Part shown: piece by piece, positions 30,055 to 37,996 of the stretch
Layout: each line of letters begins with the position of its first letter
How positions within the stretch are numbered: position 1 is the stretch's first letter
Assembly (NCBI GenBank): GCA_043755865.1
Contig: JAYUSD010000136.1
Location: 1-44,717, forward strand
Source of the DNA: JANMDU01 sp043755865
GTDB taxonomy: Bacteria; Pseudomonadota; Gammaproteobacteria; Burkholderiales; Burkholderiaceae_C
Length of the DNA stretch: 44,717 nucleotides
Direction: 5' to 3'
Notes under the pieces: model-generated
The model's input: only the letters and a program-made list of their open reading frames with translations
The model's database searches: none
Told to the model about the DNA's origin: nothing
Position numbers and translations under genes: made by a program

Positions 30055-32467
30055 AGTTACTGAATCGGCTGGGCGAATTGTCGATTTTCTCACGCAGCAA
30101 TTGGTAGCGCGGCACATTGCGCTGCAATACGCTTAAGGGGCTTGATCCAACGCGTGCAAAGCCAACGAATTCCATTTGAAATAAGATGCGTTTGTTGGCG
30201 CTGTTGGTGGTCGTTTGGAGGCGCTCTACGGCAACTCGGGCGAGCCAGCTGCCGCCATCGTATTCAAAACCGAGGATCGTATCCACTGGCCTGCTCTCGC
30301 GCAGGCTGTAGTTGAGCCGGCCCACCGAATACCAGCGCCCTTTGCCTTGGCCCTGGCCGGTATCCATTGGCTTGCCTTTGTCGCCCCACAAATCATTGAT
30401 CGGCCATTGCCAGCCCAGATCAATTTGCTCGCTCACGTTGCGATTTAAGCGATACGTTGCGCTGACCACACGATACGGGCTGGGCGAATAACGCGCGCTG
30501 AGCGTGCTGCGCTGCGAACGCTTGATATCGGGCTTGTATTGCACGGTGCCGTCAAACTGCCAGCGCGGATCCCAATTGACCGTGCCGCCTAAAAGCATGT
30601 CAGAAAAACGTGAGTTGTCTGGCAAGCCGCCAGGCAAGGTCACGCGCTGGTCAGAAAAGCGCAGGCGCTGCGCGTAATTGAGGCGCAGCACTTCTGCGCC
30701 GCTGGCAGGATTGAGCAGGCGCGAGGCCACGCCGAGCGTGAGCAGGTTGTTGTCGGAGATGCGGTCGTTGCCGTTGAAGGCGTTTTCGCTGAAGATGGTG
30801 GCGAAGTTAAAGTCATTCGCGCCGCTGTCATACACGGGCAAAGACGCTTGATTTTTAAAGGGCGTGTAAGTGTAGAAAGCGCGCGGCTCGAGCGTTTGTG
30901 TGAAGCTGCGGCCAAAGTAGCTGGCGCCGCGCTCAAACACCAAGCCGCTGTCCACGCTAACTGTTGGCAGCACTCTGGAGGCCGAACGCGCGCCAGCTTG
31001 AGGGCCTGTGGCAAGCGGCGCATCAAAGCTGTAGGCTGAATTGTGCAATTGCACTTTGGGAATGATGAAGCTGCCCGGCGTGACAAACGGCCGGCTGATT
31101 TGCGCCAAGGCATAGCTGCGCTGCGCGTTGGGCTGCAAGGTCAAAGCACTGACCGAGGAGAAGCGCGTGGTATCGAGCTCAAGTTGATAATCAAATCCGC
31201 TGTGATTGAGGCGGCTGTAGCGAGCATTGAGCTGCGGCAGGCGGTCATACGGCGGCGTGATGATGGAGGTGGTTTGCTGCAAGGTTTGCCATTTGAGGGC
31301 GCGGCTGTACAAGGCCCAAGGGCCGCTTGCCCAGCTCAGATTGGCATCGTTGGCCAGCAGGCGCTGCGTCAAAGAAGCCGTGGCGCGAGGGAAATCGCGC
31401 CAATAATTGTCGTCGCTCACGCGGTTTAAGCCCAGATTAACGCTCACGTTACCAACCGACGGCAGGCCTGTGTCAAAAGTGCCGCTGTGCGCTGTGGCCA
31501 AGCCCCAACGGTTTTTGCTGCGCAAGCGATCGCTGGGCATCACGTCGAGCCGCGCGATGCCTTGGTATTCCCGCTCCAAATAGCGAAATTCCGTGCCCAG
31601 GTTGACCCCGCGCCGCTGCAGCAATGCCGGATACAGCGTGGCATCGCGGTTGGGCGCAAGATTGAAATAATACGGCACCACAACTTCCAAGCCGCTGATG
31701 TTGTCTAAGTTGATGCTGGGCGGCAGAGCGCCACTCTTGCGGTCATCAGACAGCGGGAAGCTGATGAAAGGCGCGCCCAAAATCGGCACGCCTTTGAATT
31801 CCAAACGCGCGCTGCTGGCCTCGCCTACATTCGTCTCGTTGTCGATCCGCACTTGCTGCCCGCGCACCACCCAATCGCTAGAGTCTTCGATGCCCGGCTC
31901 TTTGTGCCACACAGAATAGCTGCCGTCGCGCGCCACCGAGCGCTGCTCATCCACAAAATCAATGCGCGAAGCAGAGCCTCGGCCATTGTTTTTCAGCAAG
32001 CGGAAGCTAGGATTCAAAAAGTAGCCCTCTTGGGCATCAATGCGCAGCTGGCCTTCGCTGCCTTGATAGATATTGCCATCGCGGTTCAGATAGACATTGC
32101 CGCGAACCTTTGCCAAATCATCAGGCTGGTAATACTCAATGCGATCGGCCCGCAGCACAATGGCATTTCTGCGCAGCTCGGCATTGCCTTCAATCACGGT
32201 TTCCAGCTCAGGGCGGCCATAGATGCGCTCGCCCAGCACATAGGTAGGCATGGCTTTACGCTGCTCGGGCGTGAATTTTTCTTGCAATTGGCGCGTTGAT
32301 TTAAGCCTCAGACCAAACTCACTGCCAGGCTCATTGCCAGCGATTGGCCCGCTTTGCGCCCATGCAGGCGCCGCCGCCGCAAAAGCGCACGCAACAGCCC
32401 AAGCAATCGGTTTGGCGGTGATCTCAAAAGGCTCTGAGCTGGGGAAGGCGGGCTGAGGCAAGCGCAT
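30047..32467 (-). CDS. lptD: LPS-assembly outer-membrane protein LptD
   Basis: About 806 residues from ATG 32467, which gives a normal signal peptide (ITAKPIAWAVACAFAAAAPAWAQ). A start at 32512 would add 15 residues and leave only 11 bp to the divergent amgK. The N-terminal jellyroll (TVIEGNAELRRNAIVLRADRIEYYQPDD, GNVYLNRDGNIYQGSEGQLR) is followed by the 26-strand barrel (LGAPFISFPLSDDRKSGALPPS, VVPYYFNLAPNRDATLYPALL). LptD with LptE inserts lipopolysaccharide into the outer leaflet. First gene of the lptD-surA-ksgA operon. Few Cys are present, so the disulfide pattern of the E. coli protein is not conserved. Confidence 0.96.
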   Translation of the reverse strand: MRLPQPAFPSSEPFEITAKPIAWAVACAFAAAAPAWAQSGPIAGNEPGSEFGLRLKSTRQLQEKFTPEQRKAMPTYVLGERIYGRPELETVIEGNAELRRNAIVLRADRIEYYQPDDLAKVRGNVYLNRDGNIYQGSEGQLRIDAQEGYFLNPSFRLLKNNGRGSASRIDFVDEQRSVARDGSYSVWHKEPGIEDSSDWVVRGQQVRIDNETNVGEASSARLEFKGVPILGAPFISFPLSDDRKSGALPPSINLDNISGLEVVVPYYFNLAPNRDATLYPALLQRRGVNLGTEFRYLEREYQGIARLDVMPSDRLRSKNRWGLATAHSGTFDTGLPSVGNVSVNLGLNRVSDDNYWRDFPRATASLTQRLLANDANLSWASGPWALYSRALKWQTLQQTTSIITPPYDRLPQLNARYSRLNHSGFDYQLELDTTRFSSVSALTLQPNAQRSYALAQISRPFVTPGSFIIPKVQLHNSAYSFDAPLATGPQAGARSASRVLPTVSVDSGLVFERGASYFGRSFTQTLEPRAFYTYTPFKNQASLPVYDSGANDFNFATIFSENAFNGNDRISDNNLLTLGVASRLLNPASGAEVLRLNYAQRLRFSDQRVTLPGGLPDNSRFSDMLLGGTVNWDPRWQFDGTVQYKPDIKRSQRSTLSARYSPSPYRVVSATYRLNRNVSEQIDLGWQWPINDLWGDKGKPMDTGQGQGKGRWYSVGRLNYSLRESRPVDTILGFEYDGGSWLARVAVERLQTTTNSANKRILFQMEFVGFARVGSSPLSVLQRNVPRYQLLREKIDNSPSRFSNYE

Positions 32468-32523
32468 GCGGCGGGGGCAAGTAGTGGGGTGGCTGTGAAA
32501 CGGTTTATACAATCAGATTATCC

Positions 32524-33639
32524 ATGAGCCACAACCCTTCCCTTTCCCCGCTGCCCTGCCCGCTTCCTAGTCCATCGCCTGAGCCTGTGGTTTGGGCCGA
32601 TTCCCAGCGCGAGCGCGCCTTTGGCCAATGGCTGAGCTCAGTCGCAAGCACGCATCAGCTCAGCAGCAACAGCTTGCGCATTGCCAGCGCAGATGCCAGC
32701 TTTCGGCGCTATCTGCGCTTGGATGCGGCGGATGGCTCGCCGCGCATCATCATGGATGCGCCGCCCGACAAAGAAGATTGCAAGCCGTTCGCGAAAATCG
32801 CTGCGTTGATGCACGATGCTGGCTTGCTCGCGCCACAGGTGTTGGCTTGGGATGAGCCCCTTGGCTTTATGCTGCTGACTGACCTCGGTGCGCAAACCAT
32901 GATGCAAGGCATTGACACCGAGGAGCCGCATGCCAACTATGGCCGCTACATGCAAGCCACCGATGCGCTCATCCAATGGCAACTTGCGTCCAAACCGGGT
33001 GTGCTCCCTGTTTATGACGAAGCCCTGCTGCGCCGCGAGCTCGCGCTCTTTCCCGATTGGTACATCGCAAAACATCGCCGATTCACGCTAAATCAAAAGC
33101 AGCAACACACCATGCAAAGCGCATTTGATCTGATCGTGCGCCGCAACTTGGCCGCGCCCAGCGTCTACGTGCACCGTGATTTCATGCCGCGCAATTTGAT
33201 GCTCACTGAGCCTCAGCGCTTAGGGGTGTTGGATTTCCAAGATGCCGTCTATGGCCCGATCAGCTATGACATGGCGTCCCTCATGCGCGATGCTTTTCTG
33301 TCTTGGGACGAAGAATTCGTGCTGGATGTGACCGTGCGCTATTGGGAGAAAGCGCGCAAAGCGGGTTTGATGGATTTTGAAGATTGGGCATCTGACTTCG
33401 GCGCGTTTTACCGCGCAGTGGAGTGGATGGGCTTGCAACGGCATCTGAAAGTGGCCGGTATTTTTGCGCGGCTCACGCTGCGCGATGGCAAAGAAAAATA
33501 CCTTGCCGATGCGCCGCGCTTCATCGCCTACATCCGCAGCACCTGCAATCGCTACCGCGAGCTGGGGCCGTTTTTGAAAGTCATTGATGAGATCGAAGGT
33601 ATGCAGGAGCAAAGCGGCTGGGCGTTTGGGCGGGTCTGA
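32524..33639 (+). CDS. amgK: Anomeric sugar kinase AmgK-like (aminoglycoside phosphotransferase fold)
   Basis: A 371-residue kinase with the phosphotransferase core: SADASFRRYLRLDAADGSPRIIMDAPP, the catalytic HRDFMPRNLML (Brenner-type HxDxxxxN) and VLDFQDAVYGPISYDMASL (DxD metal site). Divergent location next to lptD-surA is typical of AmgK, which phosphorylates MurNAc and GlcNAc at the anomeric position in peptidoglycan recycling. Its usual partner murU, the nucleotidyltransferase, is normally next door but is missing here; a 210 bp repeat-rich gap and rsmE follow instead. The N-terminus is Pro/Ser-rich (SLSPLPCPLPSPSPEP). A -10-like TATACA lies 11 bp upstream of the start. Confidence 0.85.
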   Translation: MSHNPSLSPLPCPLPSPSPEPVVWADSQRERAFGQWLSSVASTHQLSSNSLRIASADASFRRYLRLDAADGSPRIIMDAPPDKEDCKPFAKIAALMHDAGLLAPQVLAWDEPLGFMLLTDLGAQTMMQGIDTEEPHANYGRYMQATDALIQWQLASKPGVLPVYDEALLRRELALFPDWYIAKHRRFTLNQKQQHTMQSAFDLIVRRNLAAPSVYVHRDFMPRNLMLTEPQRLGVLDFQDAVYGPISYDMASLMRDAFLSWDEEFVLDVTVRYWEKARKAGLMDFEDWASDFGAFYRAVEWMGLQRHLKVAGIFARLTLRDGKEKYLADAPRFIAYIRSTCNRYRELGPFLKVIDEIEGMQEQSGWAFGRV

Positions 33640-33668
33640 TGCATGGCATGCAGTTTGAGACGCCCCAC

Positions 33669-33741
33669 CGTTCGGGCTGAGCCTGTCGAAGCTTCTGCTA
33701 ACCCTTCGACAAGCTCAGGACAGGCCAAGCTCAGGGCGAGC
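33669..33741. repeat. REP-like dyad (CTTCGACAAGCTCAGG family)
   Basis: The left arm CGTTCGGGCTGAGCCTGTCG plus AAG (33669-33691) faces CTTCGACAAGCTCAGGACAG and then CCAAGCTCAGGGCGAGCG (33704-33741). The right arm has an extra internal unit, so the dyad is imperfect. This family is widespread in proteobacterial intergenic DNA. It follows amgK and may serve as its 3' end structure. Confidence 0.7.
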
Positions 33742-33763
33742 GAGAATGTATCTGCGACACATA

Positions 33764-33832
33764 CTTTTAATGCCAAAAGCACTGCTAGCCGGCATAGAAT
33801 AAGCGCGCAACGCTATTAAATTAATAGTTGCG
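33764..33832 (+). repeat. Dispersed 'LAGIE' repeat, copy 6 (before rsmE)
   Basis: TGCCAAAAGCACTGCTAGCC, GGCATAGAATAAGCGCGCAA, CGCTATTAAATTAATAGTTG. The AT-rich end is a hairpin (CTATTAA/TTAATAG). It ends 17 bp before the rsmE start codon, so it forms the rsmE leader. Confidence 0.75.
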
Positions 33833-33849
33833 GCCAAAGCCACCCTCTC

Positions 33850-34605
33850 ATGCCACGGATCTACACCCCTCAAGCCCTTGCCTCTGGCGAGGCCATCACG
33901 CTCGATTCTGCGGCAACGCGCCATGTACAGGTGCTGCGCATGCAGCCCGGAGGCGAGCTCACGCTTTTTAACGGCCAAGGCGGCGAATACGCGGCCAAGG
34001 TGCTGCTCATGGGGCGTTCGCAAGTGGATGTGCAGGTGGGCGAGCATCACGCGATTGAGCGCGAGGCCAATAGGCAAGTGCATCTGGCCATCAGCATGCC
34101 GGCCAATGATCGAATGGATTGGCTGATCGAAAAAGCCACCGAGCTGGGTGCGGCCAGCATCCAGCCTTTGATCTCCGAGCGCAGCGTATTGCGCCTCTCG
34201 GATGAGCGAGCAGAGAAAAAAACCGCGCATTGGCAAGCCGCAGCCATCGCTGCGTGCGAGCAATGCGGGCGTAACCGCATTCCCACCATTTTTAGCCCTA
34301 TTTCTTATCAAAAATGGCTTCTAGCCGGCATAGAATATACGCAGTATGCTATTAATTCAATAGCATTTAGTGGTGTCTCTAAAGCAATTCTCTCGCTGCA
34401 TCCCGATGCAATCCGCGCCGCCGACTGGGCTGCAAAGCACGCTGGCAAGCCATTGCTTTGCCTCGCAGGCCCCGAGGGCGGCCTCAGCCCAGCAGAGGAG
34501 CAAGCCGCGCTGGATGCAGGCTTTGCGCCGATCACTTTGGGCGAACGCATTCTGCGCTCAGAGACTGCGCCGCTGGCTGCTTTGGCTTTGTGGACGCTGA
34601 GTTGA
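33850..34605 (+). CDS. rsmE: 16S rRNA m3U1498 methyltransferase RsmE
   Basis: A 251-residue SPOUT-class methyltransferase. The N-terminal PUA-like domain (MPRIYTPQ, ATRHVQVLRMQPGGELTLFNGQGGEY) leads into MPANDRMDWLIEKATELGAASIQPL, and the knotted SAM site reads LCLAGPEGGLSPAEEQAALDAGF followed by ITLGERILRSETAPLAAL. It methylates U1498 of 16S rRNA. Residues about 155-172 (LLAGIEYTQYAINSIAF) are encoded by a dispersed repeat inserted in frame into a surface region before the SAM domain. The protein is otherwise of normal length and all catalytic motifs are intact, so the insertion is tolerated. Confidence 0.95.
   Translation: MPRIYTPQALASGEAITLDSAATRHVQVLRMQPGGELTLFNGQGGEYAAKVLLMGRSQVDVQVGEHHAIEREANRQVHLAISMPANDRMDWLIEKATELGAASIQPLISERSVLRLSDERAEKKTAHWQAAAIAACEQCGRNRIPTIFSPISYQKWLLAGIEYTQYAINSIAFSGVSKAILSLHPDAIRAADWAAKHAGKPLLCLAGPEGGLSPAEEQAALDAGFAPITLGERILRSETAPLAALALWTLS
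34305..34367 (+). repeat. Dispersed 'LAGIE' repeat, copy 7 (in frame inside rsmE)
   Basis: TTATCAAAAATGGCTTCTAG, CCGGCATAGAATATACGCAG, TATGCTATTAATTCAATAGC. It is the copy closest to my consensus. It is translated as LLAGIEYTQYAINSIA within RsmE. Confidence 0.85.
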
Positions 34606-34625
34606 TCGGTTAAGAAGGAATGCGA

Positions 34626-34792
34626 AATTTCCGGTCGCGAAAGACGCGAAAGTTACGCGAAAGACGCGAAAAAATTCAAAATCAAAGAAAAAAGTTTTTA
34701 TTACCAGTCGACTAACAGCATCAGCACTCGACCTTTCTGTATTTTTTGGTATTCCTTTCGCGTAATTTTCGCGTCTTTCGCGTCCGGAAATT
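34626..34792. repeat. 38 bp inverted repeat with GCGAAAGAC motifs
   Basis: Arms 34626-34663 and 34755-34792 are complementary with two mismatches (core CGCGAAAGACGCGAAA). The left arm continues with further GCGAAA units, so short direct repeats lie within the inverted repeat. The 91 bp centre is AT-rich and non-coding. It fills most of the gap between rsmE and the MFS gene. It looks like a mobile hairpin or an mRNA end structure; no transposase is present. Confidence 0.75.
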
Positions 34793-34836
34793 TGGTATTT
34801 GTATTTGGCATTTAGCCAAAGCCCCACAATCTCCCC

Positions 34837-36006
34837 ATGAACAAAAACCTCTGGCTTCTCGCCCTCGCGCAAGGCCTCTTCCTCACGAACAACGTCGTCT
34901 TCATCGCCATCAACGGCTTAGTAGGCCTAGCGCTTGCGCCATTCGGCTGGATGGCCACGCTGCCAGTGATGGGCTATGTGGTGGGCGGCGCGCTGGCCAC
35001 GCCGCTGGTCGCGCGTACGCAGCGCTTGTATGGCCGTAAAGGCTCGTTTCTTATTGGCCTCGTCATCGCTATCGTCTCAGCTTTGCTCTGCTTCTACGCC
35101 GCGTGGGCGAAGAATTTTTGGCTGCTCGTCGGCGCCACAGTCGTCGGCGGCTATTACAACGCCAATGCGCAGCTGTATCGGTTCGCCGCCGCCGAATTAG
35201 CAGTCAGCAGCTTCAAAGAAAAAGCCGTGTCTCTCGTGCTTGCAGGCGGGCTGATCGGCGCAGTCGCTGGGCCTAATCTTGCATCAGCCACACGCACTTT
35301 GATGGCTACACCTTTTGCGGGCGCTTATCTTGCCCTAGCTTTCGTCGCACTTTTAGGTCTCGCCGTCGTCTCCTTCATCGAATTCCCAGAGCACAAAGCG
35401 CCCACCCAATCGCAAGGCGGCAGGCCACTCTTGGAGATCATGAAGCAGCCCGTCTTCATCGTCGCAGCTCTCGGCAGCGCCTTGGGCTACGGCGTGATGA
35501 ACCTCCTCATGGCCGCCACGCCGCTGGCCATGCAGCAATGCGGCCTGCCCTTCTCAGATGCCGCCCTCGTCCTCGAATGGCATGTCATCGGCATGTTCGC
35601 CCCCGGTTTCTTCACAGGCCACCTCATCAAACGCTTTGGCACGCTGCGCATCATGGCCATCGGCGTGGCGCTTAACGCTTTGTGTATCGCTATTGCACTG
35701 TCCGGCGTCGAGCTCCACAAATTCCTGATCGCCCTCTTCCTGCTCGGCGTAGGCTGGAATTTCCTCTTCACAGGTGCCACCACCCTTGCACTCGACGGCT
35801 ACACGCCAGAAGAAAAAGACAAAGCCCAAGGCGCGCTGAATTTTTGCGTGTTTGCAGTGCTCGCCCTCTCGTCGTTTGCCTCAGGCGTCCTCGTCACCAC
35901 CCAAGGCTGGCAGCTCCTCAATTGGGGCTCTATCTTGCCTGTGGCGCTCACGGGAGCGGCATTGATATGGCTGGCCATGCAACGCCGGAAAACGCTGGGC
36001 GTCTGA
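34837..36006 (+). CDS. Major facilitator superfamily transporter, substrate unknown
   Basis: A 389-residue protein with about 12 hydrophobic helices (from LWLLALAQGLFLTNNVVFIAI to WGSILPVALTGAALIWLAM). The loop 2-3 motif appears as RTQRLYGRKGSF, the usual G-x-x-x-D-R-x-G-R-R equivalent, and a second version is seen as IKRFGTLRI between the halves. It is an MFS secondary carrier. The substrate cannot be read from the sequence. It stands alone between the 38 bp inverted repeat and a 270 bp gap in which I see no gene. Confidence 0.88.
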   Translation: MNKNLWLLALAQGLFLTNNVVFIAINGLVGLALAPFGWMATLPVMGYVVGGALATPLVARTQRLYGRKGSFLIGLVIAIVSALLCFYAAWAKNFWLLVGATVVGGYYNANAQLYRFAAAELAVSSFKEKAVSLVLAGGLIGAVAGPNLASATRTLMATPFAGAYLALAFVALLGLAVVSFIEFPEHKAPTQSQGGRPLLEIMKQPVFIVAALGSALGYGVMNLLMAATPLAMQQCGLPFSDAALVLEWHVIGMFAPGFFTGHLIKRFGTLRIMAIGVALNALCIAIALSGVELHKFLIALFLLGVGWNFLFTGATTLALDGYTPEEKDKAQGALNFCVFAVLALSSFASGVLVTTQGWQLLNWGSILPVALTGAALIWLAMQRRKTLGV

Positions 36007-36276
36007 GCGCTTAGGCTGCCCCAACGCATACCTTCAATGCAAGCGTATTTCAATCTCAAAACCACTGTCGTGTGTAGCGCCAGCTTTGCGTCGGCTCTGC
36101 ACGCACCCCGCGCAACCTCTGCGCTGGCTTCGCATTCGCACTTCACTCGGCCCTGCATTGATGTGGCTAGCCATTGCCTACAAACCATCGTAAGAAACAA
36201 GCCATAATCCATCTAGTTAAATTTATTGCAATCTCAGGGTTTGATAAAAAAATCGTATCGTTGAAAGAAAGTCAGT

Positions 36277-36726
36277 ATGACCACGTTTGCCAACCAACTC
36301 AAAGCGGAAATCGCCCGCATTGCCAAAAAATCCGGCAAAGCCGAAACGGCCGCCCTGAAGAAATCATCGTCGAACTATCGCTCAGAAATCGCCGAGCTCA
36401 AGCGCCGCATCTCCGCTCTTGAAGCAGGCATGGCACGCTCGGCCAAGCAAGCAGGCAAAGCCGCTAAATCTGGTGCGGGCAACAAAGCAGGCAACGACGG
36501 CGACAAAGAAAAACTCCGCTTCCGCCAAGACGGCTTCATCACCCTACGCAAAAAACTCGATCTCTCCGCCAACGAAATGGGCCAGCTCCTAGGCGTCAGC
36601 GGCCAATCCATCTATAAATGGGAACAAGGCAAAGCCAAGCCCCGCGCCAGCCAATTGCCAGCGATTGCTGCAGCGCGCAAGATGGGGAAAAAAGAAGTCA
36701 CGGCTAAGCTTTCTGGAGCGGCATAA
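36277..36726 (+). CDS. XRE-type helix-turn-helix protein with basic N-terminal tail
   Basis: A 149-residue protein. The first half is Lys/Ala-rich with a short coiled-coil (SEIAELKRRISALEAGMARS) and a histone-like tract AKQAGKAAKSGAGNKAG. The second half is a helix-turn-helix of the XRE/Cro type (ITLRKKLDLSANEMGQLLGVSGQSIYKWEQGKAKPRASQLPAI). It probably binds DNA in a broad or nucleoid-associated way. No operon partner is evident. A GAAAG stretch (36260-36268) gives a weak ribosome binding site. Confidence 0.8.
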   Translation: MTTFANQLKAEIARIAKKSGKAETAALKKSSSNYRSEIAELKRRISALEAGMARSAKQAGKAAKSGAGNKAGNDGDKEKLRFRQDGFITLRKKLDLSANEMGQLLGVSGQSIYKWEQGKAKPRASQLPAIAAARKMGKKEVTAKLSGAA

Positions 36727-37073
36727 CTACAATAACTGCCTAAGGTAAACTGAAACTTCACCCAAGCCAAACTTAGATAAAGTAGCACAGCACTTACCAA
36801 CCTTTACCGCCAAGTTATGAGTGCTGCCCGCCCTCACCAAGACAGCGATAGAGCAAGTTGCCACAAGACAGCTTCACATGCTGGATGCTAGCCAGATTTT
36901 CATGTTCCTTATTTACTTTGATCAACAACGCGTATTTGCTGGATACAATTCGTCAGATGACTATTTTGTGCATTGGTCAGAAATTCGTATGAAGTCATTA
37001 GAACTTCAAAAAATCTAATCTCGACTCTAAAAGCGTGTAAGTTGCTGTATTTTTCTTTAACAGAAGGTGAATT
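36727..37073. other. Gene-free stretch marking the border of the polysaccharide cluster
   Basis: 347 bp in which base composition turns AT-rich. A 65-codon open frame (36821-37018) has no family resemblance and no ribosome binding site. The end holds the good Shine-Dalgarno AGAAGGTGA (37061-37069) for the next gene. A promoter for the cluster is likely here but I cannot fix its position. Confidence 0.5.
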
Positions 37074-37472
37074 ATGTCGACCGTACTGCATAAACATAGG
37101 GTGTTGGGTGATACACGAGGGCAACTCATCGCTATTGAGTCTGGAGTCAACGTGCCGTTTGAAATCAAACGGGTCTTTTACATATACGGCACAAAACCTA
37201 ATATTCCTAGGGGGCAGCACTCCCATCACAAAACTAAACAGTATCTGATTGCGATCAATGGTTCGTGTAGAGTCACCTTGGATAATGGAAAAACAAAAGA
37301 AATCCATGAACTCAACCAGCCCAACATCGGGTTGTTTCAAGACGCCATGGTGTGGGGAGTCATGCATGACTTCAGCGTTGATTGTGTGTTGCTAGTGTTT
37401 GCCGATCAGCATTACAACGAAGCAGACTACATTCGTGAATATTCAGAATTTCTGAAAGTGTTAAACACATGA
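37074..37472 (+). CDS. fdtA: dTDP-4-oxo-6-deoxyglucose 3,4-ketoisomerase (FdtA/QdtA type)
   Basis: A 132-residue single-domain cupin. The opening LGDTRGQLIAIESGVNVPFEIKRVFYIYG and the metal/active-site stretch RGQHSHHKTKQYLIAINGSCRV with clustered His are the signature of FdtA/QdtA/WxcM-type sugar isomerases. It converts dTDP-4-keto-6-deoxy-glucose into a 3-keto isomer for later amination. Product stereochemistry (FdtA gives the galacto form, QdtA the gluco form) cannot be told by reading. Its partner aminotransferase is at 37993. The first gene of the cluster in the window; rmlA and rmlB for dTDP-sugar supply are not seen. Confidence 0.85.
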   Translation: MSTVLHKHRVLGDTRGQLIAIESGVNVPFEIKRVFYIYGTKPNIPRGQHSHHKTKQYLIAINGSCRVTLDNGKTKEIHELNQPNIGLFQDAMVWGVMHDFSVDCVLLVFADQHYNEADYIREYSEFLKVLNT

Positions 37473-37996
37473 TTGTTTCGAAGTCAAAAACTATCTGTCT
37501 GCGATTAATCGAGACAAAGGATGCTGAGTTTGTGCTTAGTCTAAGACTGGATAGCAGATACAACCAGTTCTTGTCTGCGGTGTCGCCTGATTTGGAGGCG
37601 CAGAAGCGGTGGATAACTAATTACAAGCCTGAAGAAGCAATTAGAAAACAATTCTATTTTCTTATAGAAAGAAACGATGGCGTGCCATGTGGAACAGTTC
37701 GGATTTATGACATTAGACAGGATTCTTTCTGTTGGGGGAGTTGGATACTTAACGAGAGCAAAACCCGTTATGCTGCACTAGAAAGTGCATTTCTGATATA
37801 CGACTTCGGATTTAATGAATTGGGTTTCCATAAGGCTCATTTTGAAGTGGTAAAACAGAACCAACGAGTTGTTAGTTTTCATAAAAAAATGGGCGCAACT
37901 GAAACATGGCAAGACGATATAAATGTTTATTTCGAGATAACCCGCCACAGTGTTGACGAAGCCAAATCCAAGATGATGAATAAAGTAATACTATGA
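37469..37996 (+). CDS. GNAT-family N-acetyltransferase, probable sugar amine acetylase
   Basis: A 175-residue GNAT protein (CLRLIETKDAEFVLSLRLDSRY, GTVRIYDIRQDSFCWGSWIL, then ELGFHKAHFEVVKQNQRVVSFHKKMGA, the acetyl-CoA-binding and C-terminal helix). It overlaps the isomerase by 4 bp and the aminotransferase by 4 bp, so all three are coupled. Its position argues that it acetylates the amino group set by the aminotransferase, giving Fuc3NAc or Qui3NAc. Known systems mostly use a hexapeptide-repeat acetylase for this step, so a GNAT in the slot is a variation. Confidence 0.8.
   Translation: MIVSKSKTICLRLIETKDAEFVLSLRLDSRYNQFLSAVSPDLEAQKRWITNYKPEEAIRKQFYFLIERNDGVPCGTVRIYDIRQDSFCWGSWILNESKTRYAALESAFLIYDFGFNELGFHKAHFEVVKQNQRVVSFHKKMGATETWQDDINVYFEITRHSVDEAKSKMMNKVIL

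Noticed and set aside
36821..37018. A 65-codon open frame before the polysaccharide cluster
   Set aside because: No ribosome binding site, no homology I recognise, and opposite frames in the same AT-rich stretch are equally open.
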